A program made the translations under genes and the position numbers. The notes beneath the pieces are model-generated. The model was not told where the DNA came from, did no database searches, and worked only from the letters and a program-made list of their open reading frames with translations. From Candidatus Omnitrophota bacterium (GTDB lineage: Bacteria; NPL-UPA2; BS750m-G34), in NCBI GenBank assembly GCA_016783345.1, contig JADHWT010000027.1, forward strand, positions 1-13,298: DNA of 13,298 nucleotides. The letters run 5' to 3'. Below, piece after piece: positions 1 to 6,450 of this stretch (position 1 is the first letter of the stretch; every line of letters begins with the position of its first letter).

Positions 1-190
1 GATAAATAAAATTCCCCGGGTTCCACTGCCCTCTTTCAGCTATCTCTAAGGCAGGAATAGTTAGTCTCGCCTCATCCGGATGGAAAAAATAAGGAAGCCC
101 AAAAGTATTTCCCCAGAGGCGAAGACTAAAGGCAAGCAAAAATATGCCCCAGAGGGTCAATAATTTAAACCTTATTCCGGTCTGTGGCAT
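1..190 (-). CDS. Membrane glycosyltransferase, GT39/GT83 (PMT/ArnT-like), N-terminal fragment
   Basis: Only the first 63 codons are in the window; the gene runs off the left edge. The visible protein has a basic N-terminus, one hydrophobic segment (about residues 9-24, LLTLWGIFLLAFSLRLWG) and then GLPYFFHPDEARL. The acidic HPDE-type motif after the first membrane helix is typical of dolichyl/undecaprenyl-phosphate-sugar-dependent glycosyltransferases of the PMT/ArnT superfamily, where the acidic residue in the first extracytoplasmic loop is catalytic. The ATG at 190 has a strong GGAGGG about 8 bases upstream and overlaps the end of the flippase-like gene by 26 bases, so the two are translationally linked. 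It ends the surface-glycan unit seen here and would transfer a sugar from a lipid carrier on the outer face of the membrane. The acceptor cannot be told from a fragment. Confidence 0.72.
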   Translation of the reverse strand, partial: MPQTGIRFKLLTLWGIFLLAFSLRLWGNTFGLPYFFHPDEARLTIPALEIAERGQWNPGNFIY

Positions 191-1073
191 ATAATATCCC
201 TCCAATAATAGAACGGAAAGATATGAGAAGCAGTATCAGAAAGGAAAACGATAAAGCCATCTCACCTTCCAAATTTATCTTATTAAATAACCAGACATAA
301 ACGCCTTCTCGTATCCCCAGACCATTTATAGCGAGAGGCAACGCGCTTATAATAATCGTCAATGAACTAAAATAGGCGATTTGCGTAAAAGTAAGTTTAA
401 GACTTAAAGCCCCCGCGACTGCCCAGCAGAAAACTATGCCCAGGAGCTGGGCGAGAATAGATGTAAACATAGCGCGAAAGACCCTCTTTTTCTCGCGGCG
501 GTACATGGCAAAAATATCGCGCAGTTGTGAAAAAAATTTAAAACGGGCTAAAAAATCCGGCAGAAAAAAAGTACCCAGTACAATTGCCCACAAAACCGCC
601 AGGATCAATCTGATATCCGCGCCGGTAATAGCCCGATTTAAAGGTGAAAACAAAGTTATAGTAGCAATAAAAAGAAGTGACCAAAGCCCCATCACCCTTG
701 TCATCAAGACACTTGTGGCGGCGTGATGAAGCTTAATTTCCCTGGTTAATCTATGTATCTTATAAACATCGCCGCCAACGCTTGTCGGAAGAAAATTATT
801 AAAAAATGCGCCAATCAAATATAACGAAAATAATTTTTTAATGCCAATTCTGATACGATGGATGGAGAGGACAAATTTCCACTGGAGGGAGCTTAAAAAA
901 TCGCCGATCAAACTAAGTAAAAGGGCAAAAATAAGAAATTCGCCTCTTGTCTTTTTAATATTTTGGCAGATAACAGTAAAATCGAATCTGTTAAGAAGAA
1001 AAACTATAAGGAAAAGACTAAGTCCTATCCTTAAAAAAGGCAACAGTCTTTTCAAGCCCTTTTTCAAGATCAT
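165..1073 (-). CDS. Flippase-like integral membrane protein (UPF0104 / LPG-synthase TM family)
   Basis: A 302-residue polytopic membrane protein with roughly eight hydrophobic segments (about 13-29, 47-63, 81-98, 131-145, 157-172, 203-225, 236-252, 274-294). It carries the two family signatures: GAFFNNFLPTSVGGD at about 88-102 and LPLAINGLGIREG at about 245-257. These are conserved in the YbhN/AglD-like family related to the membrane half of lysylphosphatidylglycerol synthase; no cytoplasmic aminoacyl-transferase domain is present. Members are often found in glycolipid and polysaccharide loci and are proposed lipid-linked-sugar flippases, but the reaction is not established. I chose the ATG at 1073, preceded by GGAAGG, over a TTG at 1106 that would deepen the overlap with the epimerase gene. 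Even so, the first 56 bases overlap the end of that gene. Confidence 0.85.
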   Translation of the reverse strand: MILKKGLKRLLPFLRIGLSLFLIVFLLNRFDFTVICQNIKKTRGEFLIFALLLSLIGDFLSSLQWKFVLSIHRIRIGIKKLFSLYLIGAFFNNFLPTSVGGDVYKIHRLTREIKLHHAATSVLMTRVMGLWSLLFIATITLFSPLNRAITGADIRLILAVLWAIVLGTFFLPDFLARFKFFSQLRDIFAMYRREKKRVFRAMFTSILAQLLGIVFCWAVAGALSLKLTFTQIAYFSSLTIIISALPLAINGLGIREGVYVWLFNKINLEGEMALSFSFLILLLISFRSIIGGILYATDRNKV

Positions 1074-1944
1074 ATTCTGCCTTCCATCCAAGTTCATTCC
1101 GGACAAGTGTGGTATCGAGGTAGACCTTTTCTATTTCGCCGGCTCTGCGTGGTCTGTAGATAGGTTCTTGAGAAAAATGAAGGAACGATTTAAGATACTT
1201 GAATATCTCATTGACACTCCCGCCATAGGAAGTCCCGATATTAAAACTCTTTCCTTCTCCTCCGGTTAAGGCGAGCTCATTAGCTCGAACCACATCTTCG
1301 ACAAACACATAGTCACGTAATTGTTCTCCATTTCCATAGATGTTTGGCGGCTTAGAGGCAAGCATGGCGCTGATAAAAATGGCTACTACCCCGGCCTCTC
1401 CTGTATGATCCTGTCGCGGTCCATAGACATTGCCGTATCTTAAAACTGTATAAGAGATATTATTGGTATGCCTGTAGGCGTAAAGGTATTTTTCAACCGT
1501 CAATTTACTTATCCCATAGGGCGATTCCGGACGAAAAAGGGAATCTTCTTTAAATGGTAACTCCCTTTTATCCCCTTCTCCATAAATGGCGCCGCCGGAA
1601 GAGGCAAAAATAAATTTATTGACCTTATATTTTACTGATTGTTCCAGGAGACGGAGTGACCCTATAATATTAATCCCGGCATCAAATACCGGATCCTCGA
1701 GGGCCTTACGCACATCGATCTGCGCAGCATGATGATTAACCACTTGTGGTTTTTCTTTTTTAAAGATCTCTTCTATTTCCGGAGAGCTGATATCAAACTG
1801 GTAAAATGTAGCTCCAGGATTAATATTTTCCTTTTTTCCCGAAGAGAGATTGTCGATAATACTAACCTTATGGCCAAGGTCTATGTATCTATCGACAATA
1901 TGAGACGCAATAAAGCCGGCCCCACCAGTAACAAGTATATTCAT
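1018..1944 (-). CDS. NAD-dependent sugar epimerase/dehydratase (UDP-glucose 4-epimerase-like, extended SDR)
   Basis: A 308-residue extended short-chain dehydrogenase. The Rossmann NAD-binding motif is TGGAGFIASH at 6-15 (the third glycine of the usual GxxGxxG is Ala). Asp31 in SIIDNLSSG would select NAD(H). The catalytic set is Ser115/Ser116 in FASSGGAIYG plus Tyr143 and Lys147 in YGISK; LRYGNVYGPRQ (168-178) and LRDYVFVEDV (209-218) are substrate-side signatures. The family interconverts nucleotide-sugar C4 epimers (UDP-Glc/Gal or UDP-GlcNAc/GalNAc) in the cytoplasm. The sequence does not settle the substrate, so no gene symbol is given. It starts 10 bases after the WecA-like gene. Only an A-rich stretch, no clear Shine-Dalgarno, precedes the ATG, so it may depend on coupling. 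It would supply activated sugar to the neighbouring glycosyltransferases. Confidence 0.88.
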   Translation of the reverse strand: MNILVTGGAGFIASHIVDRYIDLGHKVSIIDNLSSGKKENINPGATFYQFDISSPEIEEIFKKEKPQVVNHHAAQIDVRKALEDPVFDAGINIIGSLRLLEQSVKYKVNKFIFASSGGAIYGEGDKRELPFKEDSLFRPESPYGISKLTVEKYLYAYRHTNNISYTVLRYGNVYGPRQDHTGEAGVVAIFISAMLASKPPNIYGNGEQLRDYVFVEDVVRANELALTGGEGKSFNIGTSYGGSVNEIFKYLKSFLHFSQEPIYRPRRAGEIEKVYLDTTLVRNELGWKAEYDLEKGLEKTVAFFKDRT

Positions 1945-1953
1945 TTTTTTTCG

Positions 1954-3051
1954 TTAACGATCTTTCTTCCTGGTGCGGTGGTTAGTGAAGCGATTACTAA
2001 AAAGATCGAACTCCTTCTGCGAAAGTCCAAGCCTCCCCACTACCAGGAATATGACAATCCCTATGACAACAAGAAGGACAGCGGCAAATTCGTCTTTGAC
2101 TGCGGTAAAGCTGAAGGCAACCAGTCCAAGCGCAATAGTAATAATGTAAATAAATATAACAACCTGGCGATGGCTTAAGCCCAAACCCAAAAGACGATGA
2201 TGAAAATGTTCCTGGTCAGCCTGAAAGGGATGGCTGCCGCTTAAAAAACGCCTAAAAATAGCAAGCATTGTATCAATAATGGGTACACCTAAAGCAATGA
2301 ATGGGACAAGGAGAGCAAAAAGCACGGTACTTTTACGATAACTGGTTATAGCTATGGCAGATAGGAGGAAACCCAAAAACATACTGCCGGTATCCCCCAT
2401 AAAGATCTTGGCTGGATTAAAATTAAAGCGTAAAAAGGCTAAAGTAGTCCCGGCCATAGCGCCGGTAAGCAAGGCAACTGCAGTATCACCCTGGTGGATA
2501 GCTACAAGAAATAGGGTAATCGAGACAATTGAGACTACCCCACATGCCAGACCGTCCAATCCATCAATAATATTAATTGCATTGGTAAGCCCGACTATCC
2601 AGAGAAGTGTAATTGGGACCGCCAGCCACCCAAAGTTAATGCTGGAATAATCCGTAAAAGGATTTGTAAGACACTTTATTTTGAAATTAAATCCATAGAT
2701 AAGAAGAAGCGCAGCAAGAATCTGAAAACCGAACTTTACTTTTGCATTGGCCCCCTTTATATCGTCGTATAGTCCAAGAAAAAAAATAATTGAGCTGCTT
2801 GCAAAAAGCGCCACAACTGTCCGGAGAAAACGTGAAGGTAAATTAGAAGACAGAAAAAGAACAGGGATTAAGGCTAAAAAAAATGATATATATATTGCGA
2901 CCCCGCCCAATCTGGGGGTAGGGACAGAATGGATTTTACGCTCATTGGGATAGTCTATGTATTTTCGTTTTAAACAGATACGGCGGATTAACGGGGTGAG
3001 AAGATAGGTTAATCCGAACGCTAATACAAAAACACTTATATATCCCAGCAC
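1954..3051 (-). CDS. wecA: Undecaprenyl-phosphate N-acetylhexosamine-1-phosphate transferase (WecA/TagO/MraY superfamily)
   Basis: A 365-residue protein with about ten membrane segments, the usual size for WecA/TagO. Family motifs in order: HSVPTPRLGG at 41-50, the catalytic DD at 96-97 (GLYDDIKG), NAINIIDGLDGL at 157-168, FMGDTGS at 217-223 and the cytoplasmic HFHHRLLGLGLSHRQ at 282-296. HFHHRL is characteristic of WecA/TagO proteins rather than MraY. It transfers a HexNAc-1-phosphate from a UDP-sugar to undecaprenyl phosphate on the cytoplasmic face, starting O-antigen, teichoic-acid or enterobacterial-common-antigen-type glycans. The start is GTG at 3051, five bases after the lipoprotein stop. 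No in-frame Met occurs before residue 199 and no strong Shine-Dalgarno is seen, so translation is probably coupled to the upstream gene. Substrate sugar unknown. Confidence 0.88.
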   Translation of the reverse strand: MLGYISVFVLAFGLTYLLTPLIRRICLKRKYIDYPNERKIHSVPTPRLGGVAIYISFFLALIPVLFLSSNLPSRFLRTVVALFASSSIIFFLGLYDDIKGANAKVKFGFQILAALLLIYGFNFKIKCLTNPFTDYSSINFGWLAVPITLLWIVGLTNAINIIDGLDGLACGVVSIVSITLFLVAIHQGDTAVALLTGAMAGTTLAFLRFNFNPAKIFMGDTGSMFLGFLLSAIAITSYRKSTVLFALLVPFIALGVPIIDTMLAIFRRFLSGSHPFQADQEHFHHRLLGLGLSHRQVVIFIYIITIALGLVAFSFTAVKDEFAAVLLVVIGIVIFLVVGRLGLSQKEFDLFSNRFTNHRTRKKDR

Positions 3052-3056
3052 ATCAA

Positions 3057-3803
3057 CTAGTATCGCGGCAAGGTTGAAATAATATTTCTGCAGACCTTTT
3101 GGGTTGGCTTCTTATAGTCTATGTGATAAGGAAAATCTCCTGGCTTGCCGTAGCAATATCCCTGGCCGGTCCTGTATTTAGGTTCCTTATCCACACCGCC
3201 AGCGACTACAGGGTAACTGGCCATATTTGCCTCCAGAGAGGTATTACCATGGGTAATTGTGGAAACCTGTTTAATTTTATCCCGTGCCTCCCACAAGAGT
3301 TCACCGTTTTGGACATCAACCATTTTGATCTCGAGTCCGACACCAGTCCATCGGCTACCATTCTGCTGAAAGCGCGCAAAATCTGTTATCTTCCCTACCA
3401 GGATGGCATCTGCATTAAGCTGAGAACCTAATTCACGTAATCGTTCAGTAGTAAGGACTCTTTTCTCATACACATCGCCGAAGAAACCCTTATTAATCCA
3501 GTCCATTTTAGGTTTATCAATCGATAAAGTTATGTCAACCTTTTCAGGAGAAATTATTTCATACCTGGTCTTACGGGCTAATTCTTTTACAAAAATGCTG
3601 GTCACTAAAGATGATGCTTCTTCTCGTGCCCCGCTGACACGGAAGGCTGCATAATCATTAACCTCCACAATAAAAGGAAAAATCGCTACCTTTCTTGCGC
3701 TGGCTACATTGGCATCAGGATTGACAACAGAGTAGTCTACTGTTGCGCAGCTAACGAATGACAATAGGACGAGACATAAACCAACATAAACGAAATTTTT
3801 CAT
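3057..3803 (-). CDS. Putative lipoprotein with CsgG/DUF799-like fold signatures
   Basis: A 248-residue protein with a signal peptide (MKNF, hydrophobic 5-17) ending in a lipobox FVSC, making Cys19 the likely lipidated residue; it would sit in the outer or inner membrane facing the periplasm. The body has KVAIFPF (38-44), LGSQLNADAILVGKITDF (125-142) and IKMVDVQNGELLWEARDKI (159-177). This strand-helix-strand pattern is seen in CsgG/LpoB/GNA1162-like lipoproteins; I recognise the pattern, not a specific function. The C-terminal 45 residues are Gly/Tyr/Lys-rich with two cysteines (217, 238). The ATG at 3803 has an excellent GGAGGG 7-8 bases upstream. It is the first gene of the glycan unit, behind its own promoter and leader hairpin, so it may be an envelope assembly or accessory factor. 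Confidence 0.68.
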   Translation of the reverse strand: MKNFVYVGLCLVLLSFVSCATVDYSVVNPDANVASARKVAIFPFIVEVNDYAAFRVSGAREEASSLVTSIFVKELARKTRYEIISPEKVDITLSIDKPKMDWINKGFFGDVYEKRVLTTERLRELGSQLNADAILVGKITDFARFQQNGSRWTGVGLEIKMVDVQNGELLWEARDKIKQVSTITHGNTSLEANMASYPVVAGGVDKEPKYRTGQGYCYGKPGDFPYHIDYKKPTQKVCRNIISTLPRY

Positions 3804-3832
3804 AACCTTTCCCTCCTGTTTTTAACAAACAA

Positions 3833-3847
3833 ATCGCCTCTGGCGAT
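3833..3847 (-). promoter_or_regulatory. Leader hairpin with U-rich tail upstream of the lipoprotein gene (possible attenuator)
   Basis: Read on the minus strand, ATCGCC-AGA-GGCGAT forms a perfect 6-bp stem with a 3-base loop, followed immediately by TTGTTTGTT. It lies between the candidate promoter and the ribosome binding site. The geometry is that of a weak intrinsic terminator or attenuator; it could equally be an mRNA-stabilising stem. Nothing seen resembles a known riboswitch. Confidence 0.35.
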
Positions 3848-3861
3848 AACACATAGTGGTT

Positions 3862-3882
3862 GGAATTGTCTTTAGAAATTCC
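3862..3882. repeat. Short inverted repeat near the transcription start of the lipoprotein unit
   Basis: GGAATT and AATTCC arms (6 bp) are separated by 9 bases. It lies just downstream of where transcription would begin from the candidate promoter at 3892-3918. It could be an operator-like dyad or a leader stem. A 6-bp arm is short enough to arise by chance in AT-rich DNA. Confidence 0.25.
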
Positions 3883-3891
3883 ATACCATAA

Positions 3892-3918
3892 ATTATCATA
3901 GTATATATATAAAGTCAA
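3892..3918 (-). promoter_or_regulatory. Candidate sigma-70-type promoter for the glycan/lipoprotein unit
   Basis: Minus-strand reading: -35 TTGACT (3918-3913, 5 of 6 consensus) and -10 GATAAT (3897-3892, 5 of 6) with a short 15-base spacer; an alternative -10 TAATTT gives 17 bases. The surroundings are AT-rich (a TATATATATA run) and this is the largest gap in the left half of the window. A T8 run at 3926-3934, between tRNA-Ala and this promoter, could help end the upstream transcript. Confidence 0.5.
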
Positions 3919-3938
3919 CAAAATTAAAAAAAAGTTTA

Positions 3939-4013
3939 TGGTGGAGGTGGCGGGGATCGAACCCGCAACCTATGCATTGCGAACGCATCGCTCTCCCGTT
4001 GAGCTACACCCCC
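3939..4013 (-). tRNA. tRNA-Ala (anticodon CGC)
   Basis: A complete 75-base cloverleaf with encoded CCA. The acceptor GGGGGTG/CACCTCC contains the G3:U70 wobble that marks alanine tRNAs. The D arm is GCTC/GAGC and the anticodon stem ATGCG/TGCAT has loop TTCGCAA (anticodon CGC at 3979-3981). The T arm is GCGGG-TTCGATC-CCCGC, the discriminator is A73, and CCA ends at 3939. It decodes GCG. Its 5' 44 bases are also the end of the polX reading frame, so the tRNA must be cut from a polX-containing transcript unless it has its own promoter. Confidence 0.96.
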
Positions 4014-5787
4014 ACACTTTTATCAATTCTTCTACCCCTAATGTATTCAGTACATCCTTTTTTTCAAGCCAGCCTCGCCGAGCCGTAGCCACGCCGTAGA
4101 GCATCATCTTAAGATGGATGGTATTATGGGCATCGGTTCCCAGCGTTACTTTCAGACCTAATTCTTTCAAACGACGCAGATATATATCAGATAGATCCAG
4201 CCTATCAGGAAAGGCATTTAGTTCAAGATATGTCCCGGTAGGCGAAGCCATCCCTTTAGGCCTAGCCACCCCTTCAGGGGTAGGGATAGCCATGGCCTCT
4301 TTAAAGACCGCCTCAAAATCAAGGGCATAGGGCTCTCGCTTTGCCAGGAGCCTGCCGGTTGGGTGCGCAATAATATTTACATAAGGATTGCGCATTGCCG
4401 TGACTATTCTTTTGGTTAATTTCTCTTTCTCCTGTTTAAACCCGGTATGGATTGAAGCTATGACAAAATCATAGAGACGGAGCACTTCATCAGGATAGTC
4501 AATCTTACCATTCCCCAGGATATCTGCCTCACATCCGGCCAGGATACGAAATCCTTTAAGTCTTCGATTTAAAACCTTAATCTCTTCCAACTGTTTTTTT
4601 ACCTCGCTAATGGATAACCCATTGGCTACTTTTAGAGAACGTGAGTGGTCAGTAATTCCTATATATTCATAGCCAAGCGCCATTGCCGCCCTGGCCATTT
4701 CTTCAATGCTATCGTGTCCGTCACTCCAATCCGAATGCATATGCAGGTCCCCTTTTATATCTTTTTGCTCAAGTAGATGGGGTAACTTTTTATTCAGGCT
4801 TGCCTCTATTTCTCCGCGGGCTTCTCTAAGTTCCGGAGGCATATAATCTAACCCAAGGGTATTATAGATTTCTTTTTCCTCTTTCCCCGCTACTTTCTTA
4901 TTATCCTTCAGTCTGAACAAGCCATATTCATTAATCTTATACCCCTTCTCACTTGCCATTTCTCGGAGCTTAATATTATGCTCCTTTGAGCCGGTAAAAT
5001 ACTGCAGGGCTGCACCAAAACTATCAGGCTCAACAACCCTTAGATCTACCTGCAGTTTTCCTTCCATAATAACACTGGATTTGGTTTCTCCAAAATTATT
5101 TATTTTGGTAACCATCGGTAAACTCGTAAAGGCCTTCATCACCTTTTTGGGAGAGGTGGAAGTAACTAGGATGTCGATGTCTCCGATAGTCTCTTTCATG
5201 CGGCGTAGACTCCCTGCCTGGCTTATCCTCTCTATGTCCGGTAATTTCTTAAGGGCATCAATAATCGCCATAGCCAGAGGATAGGCAGCGCCCAAAAGCA
5301 TTCGCTTACTTCTGCTGCCTGTGCCCGCAAGGGCGCTTAAAAATTCTATTCCCTTTTTTATATTCTCCTCTGTCTTTTCACCCATGCCGGGGAGTACCCT
5401 GATCTTTTTGTCTTTAATAGCCTTTTTTAATTTGGGTATGCTATCGATTTTTAATTTTTCATATAATAGTTTGACTGTCTTTGGGCCGACTTCGGGTATC
5501 TCCAAAATTTTTAAAAGCCCTGCAGGGGTATTTTTTATCAAGTGTTCATAGTAACTCATTTTTCCTGTCCGGATGTATTCCTCTATCTTCTGCGCAATGT
5601 GCGTCCCTACTCCGGGGATCTTGTGCAGCTCACCTTTTTTGTAAATCTGGTCGATTTCTTCAGGGAGGCTTTCCAGGACCTGAACAACACGATAATATGC
5701 CCTGATCTTAAAAGGATTCTCTCCCTTAATTTCGAGTATCTCGGCAATCTCTCTAAATATCTCTGCTATGGGGACACGATACTTAAT
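3970..5787 (-). CDS. polX: DNA polymerase/3'-5' exonuclease PolX (pol beta-like plus PHP domain), proposed ATT start
   Basis: A family-X DNA polymerase for base-excision-repair gap filling. Numbering the 605 residues from ATT at 5787: N-terminal 8-kDa domain with EIFREI...ENPFKIRAY (9-29) and helix-hairpin-helix motifs KIPGVGTHIAQKI, IPEVGPKTV and LPGMGEKT; palm with GSLRR (192-196), GDIDILV with Asp203 and Asp205, and Asp248 in QVDLRV. The PHP exonuclease domain has DLHMHSD (347-353), TDHS (His381), Glu420, SIHT (His447), IIAHP (His475) and GTDAHN (Asp552, His554). All catalytic residues of both domains are present. The first canonical start (ATG, 5559) would remove the conserved 76 N-terminal residues; no ATG/GTG/TTG exists in frame between it and a TAG at 5821-5823. 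An extra stretch at about 499-517 breaks the usual PHP spacing. The last 13 codons and stop lie inside tRNA-Ala. Confidence 0.9.
   Translation of the reverse strand: MKYRVPIAEIFREIAEILEIKGENPFKIRAYYRVVQVLESLPEEIDQIYKKGELHKIPGVGTHIAQKIEEYIRTGKMSYYEHLIKNTPAGLLKILEIPEVGPKTVKLLYEKLKIDSIPKLKKAIKDKKIRVLPGMGEKTEENIKKGIEFLSALAGTGSRSKRMLLGAAYPLAMAIIDALKKLPDIERISQAGSLRRMKETIGDIDILVTSTSPKKVMKAFTSLPMVTKINNFGETKSSVIMEGKLQVDLRVVEPDSFGAALQYFTGSKEHNIKLREMASEKGYKINEYGLFRLKDNKKVAGKEEKEIYNTLGLDYMPPELREARGEIEASLNKKLPHLLEQKDIKGDLHMHSDWSDGHDSIEEMARAAMALGYEYIGITDHSRSLKVANGLSISEVKKQLEEIKVLNRRLKGFRILAGCEADILGNGKIDYPDEVLRLYDFVIASIHTGFKQEKEKLTKRIVTAMRNPYVNIIAHPTGRLLAKREPYALDFEAVFKEAMAIPTPEGVARPKGMASPTGTYLELNAFPDRLDLSDIYLRRLKELGLKVTLGTDAHNTIHLKMMLYGVATARRGWLEKKDVLNTLGVEELIKVWGCSSTGERCVRNA
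4241..4297. repeat. Nested palindromic insertion inside polX
   Basis: Outer arms GCCATCCCT (4247-4255) and AGGGATAGC (4282-4290) pair over 9 bp with one G-T wobble. They enclose the palindrome TAGGCCTA (4257-4264) and a 5-bp hairpin ACCCC-TTCA-GGGGT (4268-4281). A further small stem GGC-GAA-GCC sits at 4241-4249. The segment encodes about 19 residues (MAIPTPEGVARPKGMASPT) between FEAVFKEA and GTYLELNAFPD, which are normally close together in PolX. It keeps the frame open, like the in-frame palindromic elements known from Rickettsia; kinship to those is not claimed. Confidence 0.6.
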
Positions 5788-5792
5788 TATTT
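5770..5792 (-). repeat. Copy A of a 23-bp repeat carrying the proposed ATT start of polX
   Basis: On the minus strand it reads AAATA-ATTAAGTAT-CG-TGTCCCC and matches the copy at 6428-6450 at 21 of 23 positions. It spans the stop of the glycosylase gene (TAA, 5783-5785) and the proposed ATT start of polX (5785-5787). GGAGGG at 5795-5800 lies 7 bases upstream of the ATT, ideal Shine-Dalgarno spacing, and is itself within the glycosylase coding sequence. Confidence 0.75.
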
Positions 5793-6445
5793 CTCCCTCC
5801 CCTCTGCTTTCTCTGTGGCCCTAATGGACAGATGCTACACTGTGGCTTTGTTTTACAAATATCCTTGCCCAGGCGGACAATAAGGGCATGGTATTCATTA
5901 TAGATCTGGGTATCTCGAGGGAGATTTTTCATAAATAATCTCTGTATATCCTCATAACTGGCCCCTCGTGGGACTATACCCGCACACTCAAAAATACGTC
6001 TGGTATATGCATCAACCACGAATACAGGTTTCTTCCCTGCGTAAAGCAGGATTGAATCTGCTGTCTCCGGCCCAATACCGTTAACACTGAGTAATTCTTC
6101 CCGCGCCTTCTCTAAAGGCATTTTAAAAAACTGATTGAGGTTTGCCTGGTAGTTAACACACAAAAAATTAACTACACTTTTAAGACGCTTTGTTTTAATG
6201 CGATAATAACCAGAAGGTCTGAGTAGCGGATAAAGTTTACGGGACGGGATATTAGATAAGGCCTTTAGATTAAGGAGCTTAGCACTACGAAGATTCTTTA
6301 TAGCCTTTTCCACATTTGACCAGGCAGTGTTCTGGGTGAGGATCGCGCCTACGATTACTTCAAATCGAGTTTTTCCCGGCCACCATCCTTGCGGCCCAAA
6401 GGACTTGAATAAAATCCGAAAAATTAAGGGGACAGTATACTTAAT
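5783..6445 (-). CDS. Endonuclease III-family DNA glycosylase (MagIII-like), proposed ATT start
   Basis: A HhH-GPD DNA glycosylase that removes damaged bases before gap filling, fitting its place directly upstream of polX. From ATT at 6445 it has 220 residues: FGPQGWWPGKTRFEVIVGAILTQNTAW (16-42), helix-hairpin-helix LLSVNGIGPETADSIL (118-133) and the catalytic Asp145 in VVDAYTRR. The lysine that makes endonuclease III a bifunctional lyase is Glu127, so it is likely monofunctional, as in Helicobacter MagIII (3-methyladenine glycosylase). The iron-sulfur motif shows only C197-x5-C203-x2-C206; the fourth Cys is missing and the tail is QRKQRGGRNN. The only canonical start in frame (GTG, 6313) would discard 44 residues including the TQNTAW signature, and an in-frame TAA sits two codons before the ATT. 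This leaves ATT (or another ATA/ATT) as the start. Confidence 0.85.
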   Translation of the reverse strand: MKYTVPLIFRILFKSFGPQGWWPGKTRFEVIVGAILTQNTAWSNVEKAIKNLRSAKLLNLKALSNIPSRKLYPLLRPSGYYRIKTKRLKSVVNFLCVNYQANLNQFFKMPLEKAREELLSVNGIGPETADSILLYAGKKPVFVVDAYTRRIFECAGIVPRGASYEDIQRLFMKNLPRDTQIYNEYHALIVRLGKDICKTKPQCSICPLGPQRKQRGGRNN

Positions 6446-6450
6446 TATTT
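6428..6450 (-). repeat. Copy B of the 23-bp repeat carrying the proposed ATT start of the glycosylase
   Basis: Reads AAATA-ATTAAGTAT-AC-TGTCCCC on the minus strand, differing from copy A only at the two central bases. GGAGAGG (6454-6460) lies 8 bases before the ATT. Here AATTAAG and CTTAATT (6422-6428, 6440-6446) also form 7-bp inverted arms around the repeat core, so the start region may fold. The copy begins 17 bases after the CCA end of tRNA-Arg. Confidence 0.75.

Noticed and set aside
436..1269. Plus-strand open frames opposite the flippase-like and epimerase genes
   Set aside because: They lie antisense to well-supported genes, lack ribosome binding sites and show no recognisable protein signature.
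1900..1930. Ala in place of the third Gly of the epimerase NAD motif (GFIAS)
   Set aside because: A known, tolerated variant in extended SDR enzymes; not evidence of inactivity.
4065..4100. GC-rich repetitive-looking stretch near the polX end, considered as a second palindromic insertion
   Set aside because: It encodes GVATARRGW, which matches the ordinary PolX C-terminal sequence, so it is native coding sequence.
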